From contig NZ_CP024190.1 of NCBI RefSeq assembly GCF_003391395.1, positions 310,001-374,000 of the forward strand: a DNA stretch of 64,000 bases, written 5' to 3'. The notes beneath the pieces were generated by a model. The model saw only the letters and a program-made list of their open reading frames with translations. It was not told the DNA's origin and did not search any database. This document shows positions 1 to 9,661 of this stretch, in pieces (position 1 is the stretch's first letter; each line of letters opens with the position of its first letter). Source of the stretch: Mycobacterium marinum. Its GTDB lineage: Bacteria; Actinomycetota; Actinomycetes; Mycobacteriales; Mycobacteriaceae. Position numbers and translations under genes: made by a program.

Positions 1-365
1 GCCTGGTGCCGGGCCCGCAATGGGGCGCCTACCAGGCCTCCAAAGGGGCGTTCGATCGCTGGCTGCGCAGCGTGGCGCCGGAGCTACACGGCGACGGTGT
101 GGACGTGACGTCCGTCTACTTCGCCCTGGTCCGTACCCGGATGATCGAACCGACGCCGATGCTGGGCCGGCTTCCCGGCCTCGAGCCCGATCAGGCCGCC
201 GACGCTGTGGCGAAAGCGATCGTCGAACGGCCTCGCACCAACGAGCCGCCCTGGCTGTGGCCGGCCGAACTGGCCTCGGTATTGCTGGCCGGGCCCGCCG
301 AGCAGGCGGCGCGGGTGTGGCACCGCCGGTTCTTCGCCCCAACCGCCGAGGCAGGAAAGAGCTGA
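1..365 (+). CDS. Short-chain dehydrogenase/reductase, C-terminal part (cut by window start)
   Basis: The reading frame is open from the window edge, so the N-terminal Rossmann glycine motif is missing. About 120 residues remain. They begin just before the SDR catalytic signature Tyr-x-x-x-Lys, seen as YQASK, followed by a helix with a Phe-Asp-Arg-Trp segment typical of SDRs that act on fatty acyl or hydroxy-acyl chains. The downstream acyl-CoA ligase begins 2 nt after this stop, so the two are very probably co-transcribed and act on the same acyl substrate. The exact substrate cannot be read from this fragment. Confidence 0.8.
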   Translation, partial: LVPGPQWGAYQASKGAFDRWLRSVAPELHGDGVDVTSVYFALVRTRMIEPTPMLGRLPGLEPDQAADAVAKAIVERPRTNEPPWLWPAELASVLLAGPAEQAARVWHRRFFAPTAEAGKS

Positions 366-367
366 CA

Positions 368-1954
368 ATGATGGCTGCAGGCGTGGTCACAACGGCGGCG
401 CGGGCGTTACTGGGATCGGGGCTGCTCAGCCCGTCCAGCCCGGCTGCCGCGCTGCGGCTGGTACGCGAGCTGTACCGGGGCGGTACGAACCTCTACACCC
501 CGCTCGCTATCGCGGCGGCACGGTGGCCGGAGCGGACCGCAATCGTCGACGACGACGGTGCGCTGAGCTACCGCGAGATTCAAACGATGACCGAATCGGT
601 CGCCGGGGAGCTCACCCTTGCCGGCATCGGGCCCGGGCAAGCCGTGGGCGTCATGTGCCGCAATGGCCGCAACTTTGTCGCGGCGGCGTTTGCCGCCGGG
701 TTGGTCGGTGCCGACGTCGTGCTGGTGAACACGGAGTTCCGCGCCACCGCGCTCGCCGCCGCGCTGGAAGCACACCAGATGCGGGTGATGTTGTGCGACG
801 ACGAGTTTGTCGACCAGGTGGCCGGAACTGGCGAATCGGTGTTGGTCATCGATCCGAGCACCGTCACCGACCGGGACTGCGCGCGGCCCAAGGTCGCCCC
901 CTCCGGACGAATCGTGTTGTTGACTTCGGGCACCACCGGGGTCCCGAAGGGGGTGCCGCGCAAGCCCAAGTTGACTTCTGGGATCGGGGTCAGCGTGACG
1001 CTTCTGGAGCGAACCAGGCTGCGTGTCGGTTCGCGAATGACGCTGGCCACGCCCATGTTTCACGGTCTGGGATTTGGCATGCTGGTGCTGACCATCAGCC
1101 TGGGCGGAACGGTGCTGACCCGTCGGCACTTTGATGCCGAAGCAACGCTGGCCCAGACATCGCTGCATCGCGCCGACGGCTTGAGCGTGGTTCCGATCAT
1201 GTTGGCACGCATCCTCGATCTGCCCGATCAGGTGCGGGCGCGAAATCCGCTGCCGTGCTTGCGGGTGGTGATATCCAGCGGCGATCGACTCGATCCCAGC
1301 CTGGCGCGCCGCTTCATGGAGGCCTACGGCGACGTTCTGTACAACCTGTACGGCTCCACCGAAGTGGGCATCGGCGCACTGGCCACACCGGCCGAGCTGC
1401 GCGACTGGCCCGAGACGGTGGGCAGACCCGTCGCCGGGTGCCCGGTGCGGATTTTCGACCGGAACGGACGGCCCGTCGGGCCGCGGGTAACCGGGCGGAT
1501 CTTCGTTGGCGGCGAACTGAATTCCGACGGCTATTCCGGCGGTGGCGGCAAAGCCGTCATCGATGGCATGGCCAGCACCGGAGACATGGGCTATCTCGAC
1601 GAATCGGGCCGGCTCTACATCGTCGGGCGTGAAGACGACATGATCGTCTCCGGCGGCGAGAACGTCTATCCGCGGTCACTGGAGAACGCGCTGGCCAGCC
1701 ACCCCGACATTGCCGAGAACGCGGTCATCGGCGTTGCCGACGAGCAGTTCGGCCAACGGCTGGCCGCATTCGTCGTCGCCCGCCCAGGCTGCGACATCGA
1801 CGCGGACGCGATCCGCGATTACCTCAAGGGCCGGGTGTCGCGGTTCGAACAGCCCAGAGACATCCACCTGGTCAGCAGCATTCCGCGCAATCCGGCCGGC
1901 AAGGTGCTGCGCAAACAGCTGGCGAGCTACGCCGAACCCGAAGCCCAGTCCTGA
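368..1954 (+). CDS. Fatty-acyl-CoA/AMP ligase (FadD family)
   Basis: This 528-residue protein is a member of the adenylate-forming superfamily, expected to activate a carboxylic acid with ATP and CoA. Visible motifs in order are the P-loop LLTSGTTGVPKG (about residue 183), the YGSTE adenine-binding motif (about 325), the TGD hinge region near 405, and the C-terminal PRNPAGKVLRK with the catalytic lysine. The ATG at 368 is 2 nt after the preceding SDR stop; a second ATG follows immediately at 371. The last 28 nt overlap the end of convergent ctpI. Substrate is unknown; pairing with an SDR suggests fatty-acid or lipid modification. Confidence 0.9.
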   Translation: MMAAGVVTTAARALLGSGLLSPSSPAAALRLVRELYRGGTNLYTPLAIAAARWPERTAIVDDDGALSYREIQTMTESVAGELTLAGIGPGQAVGVMCRNGRNFVAAAFAAGLVGADVVLVNTEFRATALAAALEAHQMRVMLCDDEFVDQVAGTGESVLVIDPSTVTDRDCARPKVAPSGRIVLLTSGTTGVPKGVPRKPKLTSGIGVSVTLLERTRLRVGSRMTLATPMFHGLGFGMLVLTISLGGTVLTRRHFDAEATLAQTSLHRADGLSVVPIMLARILDLPDQVRARNPLPCLRVVISSGDRLDPSLARRFMEAYGDVLYNLYGSTEVGIGALATPAELRDWPETVGRPVAGCPVRIFDRNGRPVGPRVTGRIFVGGELNSDGYSGGGGKAVIDGMASTGDMGYLDESGRLYIVGREDDMIVSGGENVYPRSLENALASHPDIAENAVIGVADEQFGQRLAAFVVARPGCDIDADAIRDYLKGRVSRFEQPRDIHLVSSIPRNPAGKVLRKQLASYAEPEAQS

Positions 1955-4900
1955 TGTTCTAGGGCCACGTCAACGGTCTTGGCCAGCCACTTGGGCGCGA
2001 GCACCGAGACCGCGGTTGCCCCGGCGGTGGCACTGAACACCCCGGTCCAGGCAACCGGTCCCAGCGGTGTGCATCCGAAAAAGTGGCTGACCACCGGGGT
2101 CTGGATGATGCCGATCAGGACGCCGGCGCTACCGAACGCGGTAGCCAAAACGAGTGGGCTGTGGCTTCGGGTCAGCAGGGTTTGTGCCAGCTGAGTGGTC
2201 ACAAGCGCGGTCAATCCCATTGTCGCCGTGCGGCGTTCGGTACCCGGGGTCCAGCGGCCGATGGCCCAGGCGGCGGTCGCGCCCGCGGCGGTGACGACGC
2301 CCCGGTTGGCGATCTGGCGCATCAGCGGCGCGTCCAGGGAGGGGGTCGGAGCGGTCAATACCGCCCGCTGGCGCCTGCGCCGTGCCTCCTCGATCTCTTC
2401 ATCGCTGAGATCGCTGTCGTCCTCGGGATCGTCGTATTGCGACGTGATGGCGACCGCAAGCGCTGGGAACATGTCGGTAAGCAGGTTGACCAGCAGCAGT
2501 TGTCGGGTTCCCACCGGTGCGCGCCCGGCACCGAAAGCCGTGCCGATGATGGTGAACAGCACCTCACCCACATTGCCGCCGACGAGGATCGTCACCGCAT
2601 CGCGCACGCCGGCCCACATGCTGCGGCCTTCGACCAGCGCGTCGAGCAACACACCCAGATCGTCGTCGGTCAAGACGATGTCGGCGGCGCCCCTGGCGGC
2701 CGACGAACCGCGACCGCTCACTCCGATGCCGACGTCGGCCATCCGGATGGCGGCGGCATCATTGGCGCCGTCGCCGACCATCGCGGTCACCCGTCCACAA
2801 CGCTGCAGCGCGGCCACGATCTGAACCTTCTGCTCCGGGCTCACCCGGGCGAACACCTGCACGTCGGCGGCGAGTTTGGCGCACGCGTCCTCATCGAGAC
2901 CGATCAGTTCGGCTCCGGTGACCACCCGGACATCCTCGGGCAAGCCGAGCTGGCGGGCGATTGCCCGCGCGGTGATGGGATGGTCGCCGGTGATCAGCAC
3001 CACGTTGCGCTGCGCATCCACCAGCGCCTCGATCAACGGTCGCGCCGACGGGCGCGCGGTGTCGGCCAGGCCGACATAGCCGAGCAATTCCAGGTCGTGG
3101 GCCGCCGCATCGACGGCGTCGGCGTCGGTGTCGTCATCGTCGGCCGTGTCATGTTCCCAGGGGCGCTTGGCGACCGCCAGTACCCGCAACCCGCGTTCGG
3201 CGAGGCTGTGTACCAAGGCTTCCGCATGTTCGAGGTCGGCGTCGGGGTCCGCGAACCGGCAGCGGGGCAGGATCGTCTCGGGGGCGCCCTTGAGCATGAG
3301 TGTCGGATGGCCGTTGCTGGTCCCGGTCGTGCCTATCGAGGCGGCGTAGCCGCGGCTGGATTCGAATGGGACTTCGGCGAGCACGGTCCAGGCCGAATCA
3401 TCCGGGGCTTCCAGAGAATTCGCGGCGACGATGATTGCCTCGTCGGTCGCGTGGGCGTGCCCCTGTCCATCGTGGGGCTGGGTGGTGGCCCGGGCGGCGG
3501 CCCGCAGCACCCCGGTGGAGCGGGGGTCGGCGCTGTCGATGAACGGATCCAGCGGACTGGTAGAGCTGGGAATGGCGCACACGACACGCAGCCGGTTCTC
3601 GGTGAGCGTGCCGGTCTTGTCGAAACACACGGTGTCGACGCGGCCCAGCGCCTCGATGGTGCGGGGCGCGCGCACCAGCGCTCCATGCGCAGTCAGGCGC
3701 TGTGCGGCGGCCAGCTGCGAGAGGGTGGCCACCAGCGGCAGCCCCTCCGGCACGGCGGCGACCGCGATGGCAACGCCGTCGGCCACCGCTTGACGCAGCG
3801 TGGCACGCCGCATCAGGGCCAAGACGCTGACCGAGGCGCCACCGGCCAAGGTGAGTGGGAGCACCTTGCTGGTCAGCTCGCGCAGCCGGGCCTGCACCCC
3901 GGCCGAGGTCTCGACGTCGGCGACCGCCGAGATCGCCCGATGCGCCGCGGTGCCGGCGCCGGTGGCCACCACGATGGCCCGCGCCCGCCCGGCCACGATG
4001 GTGCTGCCCTCGAACAGCATGCTGGCCCGGTCGGCATCGTTGACGGCGACGGGGTCGACCTGCTTGTCCACCGGCAGCGACTCACCGGTCAGTAGCGACT
4101 CGTCGACTTCGAGGTCCTCGGCCACCAGGAGCCGAGCGTCAGCGGGTACCACCTCCGGGGCGGCCAGGTCGATGACATCACCAACGCGCAGCGACTTGGC
4201 CGACACGGTGGCGGTGCGGGTGGCATGCCGGGCGGCCTCCAGCCGGCGCCGCGTGGTCGCGACCGCCGGCACGACGACCCGGCGCACCATTTGGTCTTGT
4301 TCGGCGAACAGCTCCGCCGCGGCCGCCTCGGCGCGCAGCCGCTGCACCCCACCGGTGATCGCGTTGACCGTCATCACGCCGGCCACCAGCAGCGCGTCGA
4401 CGTTGCTGCCGACGATCGCCGAGGCCGCGGCGCCCACCGCCAGGATCGGAGTCAGCGGGTCGGCGAGCTCATGCCGCGTCGCCGCCGCCAGCTGGGCCAG
4501 CGTGTGTGCCGGGCCACGCAGCGGGGAGACCAGCGGTTCATAGGACAGGTCGTCCAGGAGGCGACGCCAGGTCGGCGTTCCGGGGTCCACGGCCATGGGG
4601 CGTGCACCACCGGCCAGTCGCGCATAGACGATCTCGGGGTCCAGGGCGTGCCAGGCGGTCAGCGGTTGGGGCGTGGGATCGGGGAGCCGCAGCACGGTGG
4701 CGGCCGACCAGCTTCCCGATAGCAGGGCAGTGGCAGCGGCGGTGTTGACCGGGTTGAGCCAGCGCCGGAAGCTGGCGGGGTTGGTGGTTCTGGCCTGCTC
4801 GCCGGTGACCAGCAGCAGCCCCGCCAATGTGGTGCCGCCCTGGGCGAGGTGCACCGACGACACGCTGGAGGCGCGGGCCACCGGAATCGCGGACAGAATC

Positions 4901-6789
4901 CGCACCGCCGCGGCGAGGTCGGTACCGGTAATGATGTCGGCAGTCCACGGGGTCGCCGCGCGCGGATCGTCCAGGGCGACCCCGATGTCGGCGATCGCCA
5001 GCGCGGCCAACGTATCGGTCGAGGCGAAATCGCGGTGCAGCGCGGTGATCAGCAAGACGGGTCCGCGATCGGTGCGCAGCTCGCGCACCAGGTTCAGCAG
5101 CGGCGTGCCGGGCGGATGGGTGGATCCGACACTGGCGGACAGGTCTTCGGTACCGGCGACATGGCGTAGCACGACCCGGGCGCCGGTCCGATGCGCCGTC
5201 TGCAGCAGCGGGATCGCATAGGGGTCGACCTCCCACCCCACGTCGACGTTGCCCACGGTCTGGCCATCGACCACCAGATCGGCGTGTTCGAGCCCCTGGG
5301 CGGGTGTGGCCGAGGGGCCGCGCAGCGGAACCCAGCGCAGCCGCGCGCCGGTCGCCGGCAGCTCGTCGGGGTCGGGTTCGGGAGCCTCTTCACCGTGCAG
5401 CAGCGCGTCGGCGACCTCGTAGACCCGGTCGTCATCCCAGCCGGGTTCGTCGCCCTGGGCGCGTAGGACGGCGCGGTGGTCACCGCGCAGCGCGGCGCCG
5501 TCGATGACGACCACCTGCACCCGATCCAGCCGGCGCAGCGCTCCGGGGTCAAGCACCAATTGACCTTCGCTGGCGAGCCCGCGGCCCAGGACCGCCGCGA
5601 ACGCTTGCCGGCCCATGTGCGCCGCCCGTGGCACGCCGGCCAAGATGGCGCCGGCCGCGTCCTCGGTGCCGCCGCCGGCCACCAGCGCACTCGCCGCGGC
5701 GATCAACGCGCCGTTGGCCGCGGAATTGACGTAGCTCTCCACCGGGCCGGCCATCGACCCCTTCGCCGTGTCGATGGCGGCATCGATGGACCCGCCGACC
5801 ATGACGTGTGATGCCTCGCCGGCCGCGGCCGCCGCCCAGCTGTGCCGGGGTTCCTGCGCTTGCACGCCGGCCGACGAGATGACCGGAACCACCGGTGCTT
5901 GCGGCCGCCCGGGGGAGGCCAGCGCGGGTTCGCGGTCTCGCCATACCCGCCGGTGTGCTGTCGCCTCCGAGATCTGCAGGCCACGCTGCACCAGATCCAG
6001 CAGCGGGGTGCCGACCGCCTGGGTCAGCCCGTTGGCGGCGGCGGTCGTGGCGGCCAGCGCAACGTCGGTACCCACCCGGCCCAGCCGTGATTCCAGCAGC
6101 GACACCATGCGTGGCTGGTGATTGATCAAGGCTGCGGCGGCGCGGGTGGTCTGCGGTGCGGCGGGCAGCCGGATCACCCAGCCGGTCACCGCCGCGCCCA
6201 GGGCGGCTAGATCCAGCGCCGCGGCGGTGAGTGGGACCAGCACCGCCAACGGGTTGCCCGGGTCGGCGAAGGGCGCCGAGTTGGGCGAAGATAGCGATCC
6301 GGACAGGACGATGTCGGCGGCCACGGTGGCGGCGGTGTCGCACACTTCGTCGAGCACGGTGTCGCTGTCGGCGCCGTCCTCGAGCTCGACCACCAGCCGG
6401 CCCAATGCCCCCTCGACGTGGGCCTTGGCCACGCCCGGGATGCGGCGGACCGGCTCCTCGACCACCGCCGCGTACTCATGCCAGCGCGGGAATGGCAGCA
6501 ACGGATCCAGGTCGAAATGCACCCGGCGACCGCTGTGCCAGCGCAGCGGCGGAGTGACGCCGTCCGGGGCCCCGTCGGCAGCACCGTTTCGCCCGATCGC
6601 CCGGTTGGTCGTCTGGGCCACCGATTGCACTACCGGACCGGCCAGCTCCACCACTGGGCTGGCTAGCGTCTGCAAAACACCGGCAGCATCGGCGGCAGTC
6701 TGCACGCCGGCCCGCACCACCTGTGCCGCTCCGCCGGTCACCCCAGCGACCAGATTGGCCACTGGGTTGACCACACCCGGAATCTTCAT
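1927..6789 (-). CDS. ctpI: Giant P-type cation-transporting ATPase CtpI
   Basis: This 1620-residue membrane pump is about the length recalled for M. tuberculosis CtpI. A poorly conserved N-terminal half of about 750 residues precedes the ATPase core. Core motifs are TGES in the actuator domain (about 899), PEGLP in transmembrane helix M4 (about 1010), the phosphorylation site DKTGTLT (Asp about 1057), and GDGANDAAAIRMADVG (about 1336), followed by C-terminal membrane helices. PEGLP is typical of P2-type (Ca2+-like) pumps, whereas heavy-metal P1B pumps carry CPC or SPC. The ATG at 6789 has a GAAGGGTGG ribosome site. The ion transported is unproven. Confidence 0.93.
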   Translation of the reverse strand: MKIPGVVNPVANLVAGVTGGAAQVVRAGVQTAADAAGVLQTLASPVVELAGPVVQSVAQTTNRAIGRNGAADGAPDGVTPPLRWHSGRRVHFDLDPLLPFPRWHEYAAVVEEPVRRIPGVAKAHVEGALGRLVVELEDGADSDTVLDEVCDTAATVAADIVLSGSLSSPNSAPFADPGNPLAVLVPLTAAALDLAALGAAVTGWVIRLPAAPQTTRAAAALINHQPRMVSLLESRLGRVGTDVALAATTAAANGLTQAVGTPLLDLVQRGLQISEATAHRRVWRDREPALASPGRPQAPVVPVISSAGVQAQEPRHSWAAAAAGEASHVMVGGSIDAAIDTAKGSMAGPVESYVNSAANGALIAAASALVAGGGTEDAAGAILAGVPRAAHMGRQAFAAVLGRGLASEGQLVLDPGALRRLDRVQVVVIDGAALRGDHRAVLRAQGDEPGWDDDRVYEVADALLHGEEAPEPDPDELPATGARLRWVPLRGPSATPAQGLEHADLVVDGQTVGNVDVGWEVDPYAIPLLQTAHRTGARVVLRHVAGTEDLSASVGSTHPPGTPLLNLVRELRTDRGPVLLITALHRDFASTDTLAALAIADIGVALDDPRAATPWTADIITGTDLAAAVRILSAIPVARASSVSSVHLAQGGTTLAGLLLVTGEQARTTNPASFRRWLNPVNTAAATALLSGSWSAATVLRLPDPTPQPLTAWHALDPEIVYARLAGGARPMAVDPGTPTWRRLLDDLSYEPLVSPLRGPAHTLAQLAAATRHELADPLTPILAVGAAASAIVGSNVDALLVAGVMTVNAITGGVQRLRAEAAAAELFAEQDQMVRRVVVPAVATTRRRLEAARHATRTATVSAKSLRVGDVIDLAAPEVVPADARLLVAEDLEVDESLLTGESLPVDKQVDPVAVNDADRASMLFEGSTIVAGRARAIVVATGAGTAAHRAISAVADVETSAGVQARLRELTSKVLPLTLAGGASVSVLALMRRATLRQAVADGVAIAVAAVPEGLPLVATLSQLAAAQRLTAHGALVRAPRTIEALGRVDTVCFDKTGTLTENRLRVVCAIPSSTSPLDPFIDSADPRSTGVLRAAARATTQPHDGQGHAHATDEAIIVAANSLEAPDDSAWTVLAEVPFESSRGYAASIGTTGTSNGHPTLMLKGAPETILPRCRFADPDADLEHAEALVHSLAERGLRVLAVAKRPWEHDTADDDDTDADAVDAAAHDLELLGYVGLADTARPSARPLIEALVDAQRNVVLITGDHPITARAIARQLGLPEDVRVVTGAELIGLDEDACAKLAADVQVFARVSPEQKVQIVAALQRCGRVTAMVGDGANDAAAIRMADVGIGVSGRGSSAARGAADIVLTDDDLGVLLDALVEGRSMWAGVRDAVTILVGGNVGEVLFTIIGTAFGAGRAPVGTRQLLLVNLLTDMFPALAVAITSQYDDPEDDSDLSDEEIEEARRRRQRAVLTAPTPSLDAPLMRQIANRGVVTAAGATAAWAIGRWTPGTERRTATMGLTALVTTQLAQTLLTRSHSPLVLATAFGSAGVLIGIIQTPVVSHFFGCTPLGPVAWTGVFSATAGATAVSVLAPKWLAKTVDVALEHQDWASGSA

Positions 6790-7256
6790 GCGCCACCCTT
6801 CAATAACGTGTACCGCGCCAATCCTCCTGGCGTCTTACCAACCTGTCCACACGGACCCCCAGGTGTGTGGGCCTCTGGTGAGGGGCCCGCGCATCGATCC
6901 CCGTGGGTCCGGTGCCACCACCTTGGGGGCGGCGGGAGCCGATGGAACCGACCCGGTGTTCGCTTCGGCCCGCCTGGCACTCCGGATCAATAGTGCCGCG
7001 CCGGTGCGACCGCGGGCCGCAAATCAACAGCCGTTTACCCAGATTTGCCGGAAACCGCAGGCTGGGGCCCAAGGTGGCCCAGTGATCCGCATCCACGGTT
7101 CGGGGCTGGGGCGGGCGAGTTCGTCACGTCCACGGAATCTGCGCCGCTGGGCACGGAGATCATCGATCACCGGGTGGTGGTTGGATACCCCAAAAATGCG
7201 ATACGCGCATCGCCGCGCAGGGTGCCGTACCGCGATTTTCGGGTGGAAAACCGGGT
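6790..7256. other. Intergenic region upstream of ctpI, no convincing gene
   Basis: These 467 bp separate the ctpI start from the end of a small minus-strand gene. They should hold the ctpI promoter and leader. I saw no structured RNA, repeat or ORF with a persuasive start and coding character. Confidence 0.5.
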
Positions 7257-7529
7257 TTACAGAATTCGGTGGTTGGCCCTGCCGACGTGGTAGCCGGTCG
7301 GGAAGGATTTTTCGATGACCTGCAGCTGATGGTCCACTCTGGACTCGAGTTCGAGGACGACGCAGCCGTCGCCAACGGCCTTCGACTCCAAAACGATGTA
7401 CCTTTGACCGCCACCGTTGACATCGGTGATCGGGTCACCAGAGTGCAAATTCTCGACGGCCACCAATTCAGGGGTTCCGTGTGACTCCACGCGAAATACA
7501 GTAGGGCAATCCTGCCGACCAGGGAACAC
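7257..7529 (-). CDS. Small conserved-looking hypothetical protein (Rv0108c-like position)
   Basis: This 90-residue ORF starts at a GTG (7529). It is a soluble, mixed-charge protein with beta-rich segments (for example RYIVLESKAVGDG, then CVVLELESRVDHQLQVI), not the Arg/Pro/Ala-rich composition of antisense artefacts. It sits between ctpI and the PE_PGRS gene, where M. tuberculosis has the small gene Rv0108c as I recall. No domain is recognised. The start is uncertain because no strong ribosome site precedes it. Confidence 0.55.
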   Translation of the reverse strand: MFPGRQDCPTVFRVESHGTPELVAVENLHSGDPITDVNGGGQRYIVLESKAVGDGCVVLELESRVDHQLQVIEKSFPTGYHVGRANHRIL

Positions 7530-7863
7530 CCCGCGCGGGAAACAAACTTGCCGATCAGCTGGGCGCGGCGAGTCCTAGCGACAATTGGCGACACATTCGC
7601 CGGTTGGGCCGGGGCTGGTGCGGCGGCAGTGCGCTGATAGGAGGCGCTTCGCCGGCTTCCGGCCCCAGGGGCGACGACTCGGAAATGCCTGCCGCGCAAG
7701 CGATAGCGCGCAAATCGAATGTGCACTATCGGCACCGTCAAAATTGGTGTCAGTGGTACCCCTGAAACGGTCTTACGCTTATTACCGGAGCACCGCCAAT
7801 GTTGTGTGGGAATGAATTGCCGAGTTGCCCCCAGATGGTGTCCCAGACGGTGGAGGTGGGCAG
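7530..7863. other. Intergenic region upstream of the PE_PGRS gene
   Basis: These 334 bp lie between two divergently read genes and should contain both promoters. A good ribosome-binding sequence (GGAGGTGGG, about 7852-7860) lies just before the PE_PGRS ATG. No other element was recognised. Confidence 0.45.
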
Positions 7864-9537
7864 ATGTCGTATGTATTCGCGACGCCGGAGTTGGTGGCGG
7901 CCGCGGCAACGGATCTAGCCGGGGTGCAGTCGGTACTCAGCGCCGCGAACTCGGCGGCGGCCGGCCCCACCATGGCAGTGATGGCGGCCGGCGCGGACGA
8001 GGTATCGGCGTTGATCGCGGGTCTCTTCGATGCCCACGCCCAGGCGTATCAGGCACTCAGTGCCCAAGCTCTGGTGTTCCACGATCAGTTTGTCCAGATG
8101 CTCAACGCCGGTGCCAGCTCCTACGCCGCGGCCGAGGCGGCCAACGCGTCCCCGCTTCAGGTGGTACAGAACCTGGGGCAAAACGTGCTCGCCGCGGTAA
8201 ACGCGCCGACCCAGGCCGTGTTGGGCCGTCCGCTGATCGGTGACGGTGCCAACGGATCGCCGAACACCGGCGCAGACGGCGGCGCGGGCGGTCTGCTGTA
8301 CGGCAATGGCGGCAACGGGGGATCCGGTGGGCTGGCGCAGGCCGGGGGTAACGGCGGTGCGGCGGGGCTGATCGGCAACGGTGGCTCCGGCGGCGCGGGT
8401 GGTGCGGACTTCGCCGGCACATCGGGCGGGATGGGCGGTACCGGCGGTTGGCTGTGGGGCAATGGCGGGGCTGGCGGCGGCGGGGGCGTCGGCACCACCA
8501 CGACGGGTGGGACAGGCGGTGCCGGCGGCAACGCGATGGGGTTGTTCGGCAACGGGGGCATCGGTGGCGCCGGCGGGGTCGGCCAGAACACCACCGGCAC
8601 CGGGGGCAACGGGGGTGCCGGCGGAAGCGCCGCGCTGCTGGGCTTCGCCGGGGCCGGCGGGGTTGGTGGGCTGGGCGGCGCCACCGGTGGCGACGGTGGT
8701 CAAGGCGGCAACGCGGCGCTGTTGGGTAACGGCGGCGACGGCGGAGCCGGAGGCGCTGGCGCCAACCTCGATGGTGGTAACGGCGGGCTCGGCGGCAACG
8801 CGGGACTGTTCGGCGACGGCGGACACGGCGGAGCCGGGGGCGTGAGTTTCGACCCGGCCGGTGGCGATGGCGGCAACGGCGGGCAGGGCGGCAACGCCAC
8901 GCTGTTCGGCTATGGCGGACACGGCGGTGCCGGAGGGTCGAGTCTGAACCTGGCTGGTGGTGATGGCGGCGATGGCGGCCAGGGTGGGTTCTTCGGTGGC
9001 GGCGGCGCCGGTGGGGACGGCGGCGCCGGCTATGTCCTGGCCAACGCCGGGGCCGCCGGCAATGGCGGCGACGCGGGTTTCTTCGGAAATGGCGGCGCCG
9101 GTGGTAGCGGCCAGTTCGGCGTCGGAGCATCGTCGGCGGGCGGTATCGGTGGCAACGGGGGACGGGTCATCGGTGACGGCGGCGACGGCGGCGTCGGTGG
9201 ATGGGGGGTGCTGGCGGCCGCCGGGGGCAAGGGCGGTGACGCCATCGGCCTGTTCGGGCAGGGCGGTGTGGGCGGCACCGGCGGCGCGGCGGTGGGCGCC
9301 GGAAACCATGGTGGCAACGGGGGTGACGGCGGCACCGGTGCCCTCATCGGCAATGGCGGGGACGGCGGCGCAGCGGGAACCAGCATCGGCCAGTCGGCCA
9401 GCGGCGGCAACGGTGGCAATGCGCGGTTGTTCGGAAACGGCGGCGACGGCGGACCCGGCATCTTCGGCGGCACCGGGGGCACCGGCGGTCAGGGCGGCAC
9501 CCTGGCCGGAGTCCCCGGCGCTGCCGGACCCAGCTGA
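7864..9537 (+). CDS. PE_PGRS family protein (Rv0109/PE_PGRS1 position)
   Basis: This 557-residue protein begins with a PE domain of about 95 residues (MSYVFATPELVAAAA, Pro-Glu at positions 8-9), the helical targeting domain exported by type VII secretion. A linker with GRPLIGDGANG follows, then about 400 residues of GGxGGx/GGNGG repeats (PGRS domain). The start at 7864 is preferred over the in-frame upstream 7825 because it gives the canonical PE N-terminus and follows GGAGGTGGG. The position between ctpI and the rhomboid gene matches PE_PGRS1. PGRS proteins are surface-associated; the specific role is unknown. Confidence 0.95.
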   Translation: MSYVFATPELVAAAATDLAGVQSVLSAANSAAAGPTMAVMAAGADEVSALIAGLFDAHAQAYQALSAQALVFHDQFVQMLNAGASSYAAAEAANASPLQVVQNLGQNVLAAVNAPTQAVLGRPLIGDGANGSPNTGADGGAGGLLYGNGGNGGSGGLAQAGGNGGAAGLIGNGGSGGAGGADFAGTSGGMGGTGGWLWGNGGAGGGGGVGTTTTGGTGGAGGNAMGLFGNGGIGGAGGVGQNTTGTGGNGGAGGSAALLGFAGAGGVGGLGGATGGDGGQGGNAALLGNGGDGGAGGAGANLDGGNGGLGGNAGLFGDGGHGGAGGVSFDPAGGDGGNGGQGGNATLFGYGGHGGAGGSSLNLAGGDGGDGGQGGFFGGGGAGGDGGAGYVLANAGAAGNGGDAGFFGNGGAGGSGQFGVGASSAGGIGGNGGRVIGDGGDGGVGGWGVLAAAGGKGGDAIGLFGQGGVGGTGGAAVGAGNHGGNGGDGGTGALIGNGGDGGAAGTSIGQSASGGNGGNARLFGNGGDGGPGIFGGTGGTGGQGGTLAGVPGAAGPS

Positions 9538-9551
9538 TCGCCACGCGAGCC

Positions 9552-9578
9552 GGGGCCCGCTGCCGTAACAACGGCCCC
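9552..9578. terminator. Possible hairpin after PE_PGRS
   Basis: GGGGCC (9552-9557) can pair with GGCCCC (9573-9578) 15 bp beyond the PE_PGRS stop. There is no T-run, which is common for mycobacterial terminators, so the call is weak. Confidence 0.3.
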
Positions 9579-9661
9579 CGACCTGCGCGTTGGTCTACTC
9601 GGCGGCGGCGCTGGGCGACCGCATTGGTACCAAGCCGGGCGGCGCACGCGACAATGGTGCG

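Noticed and set aside
2083..4095. 670-codon plus-strand frame opposite ctpI
   Set aside because: It is antisense to the ATPase core with conserved motifs and is Arg/Gly/His-rich; it results from GC-skewed codon positions.
7915..9309. 464-codon minus-strand frame opposite PE_PGRS
   Set aside because: It is the complement of GGC repeats (Ala/Thr/Pro-rich) and has no ribosome site or domain.
8260..9520. Regular repeats suggestive of a repeat array or CRISPR
   Set aside because: The period follows codons of Gly-Gly-x repeats with no spacer/repeat alternation; this is the PGRS domain.
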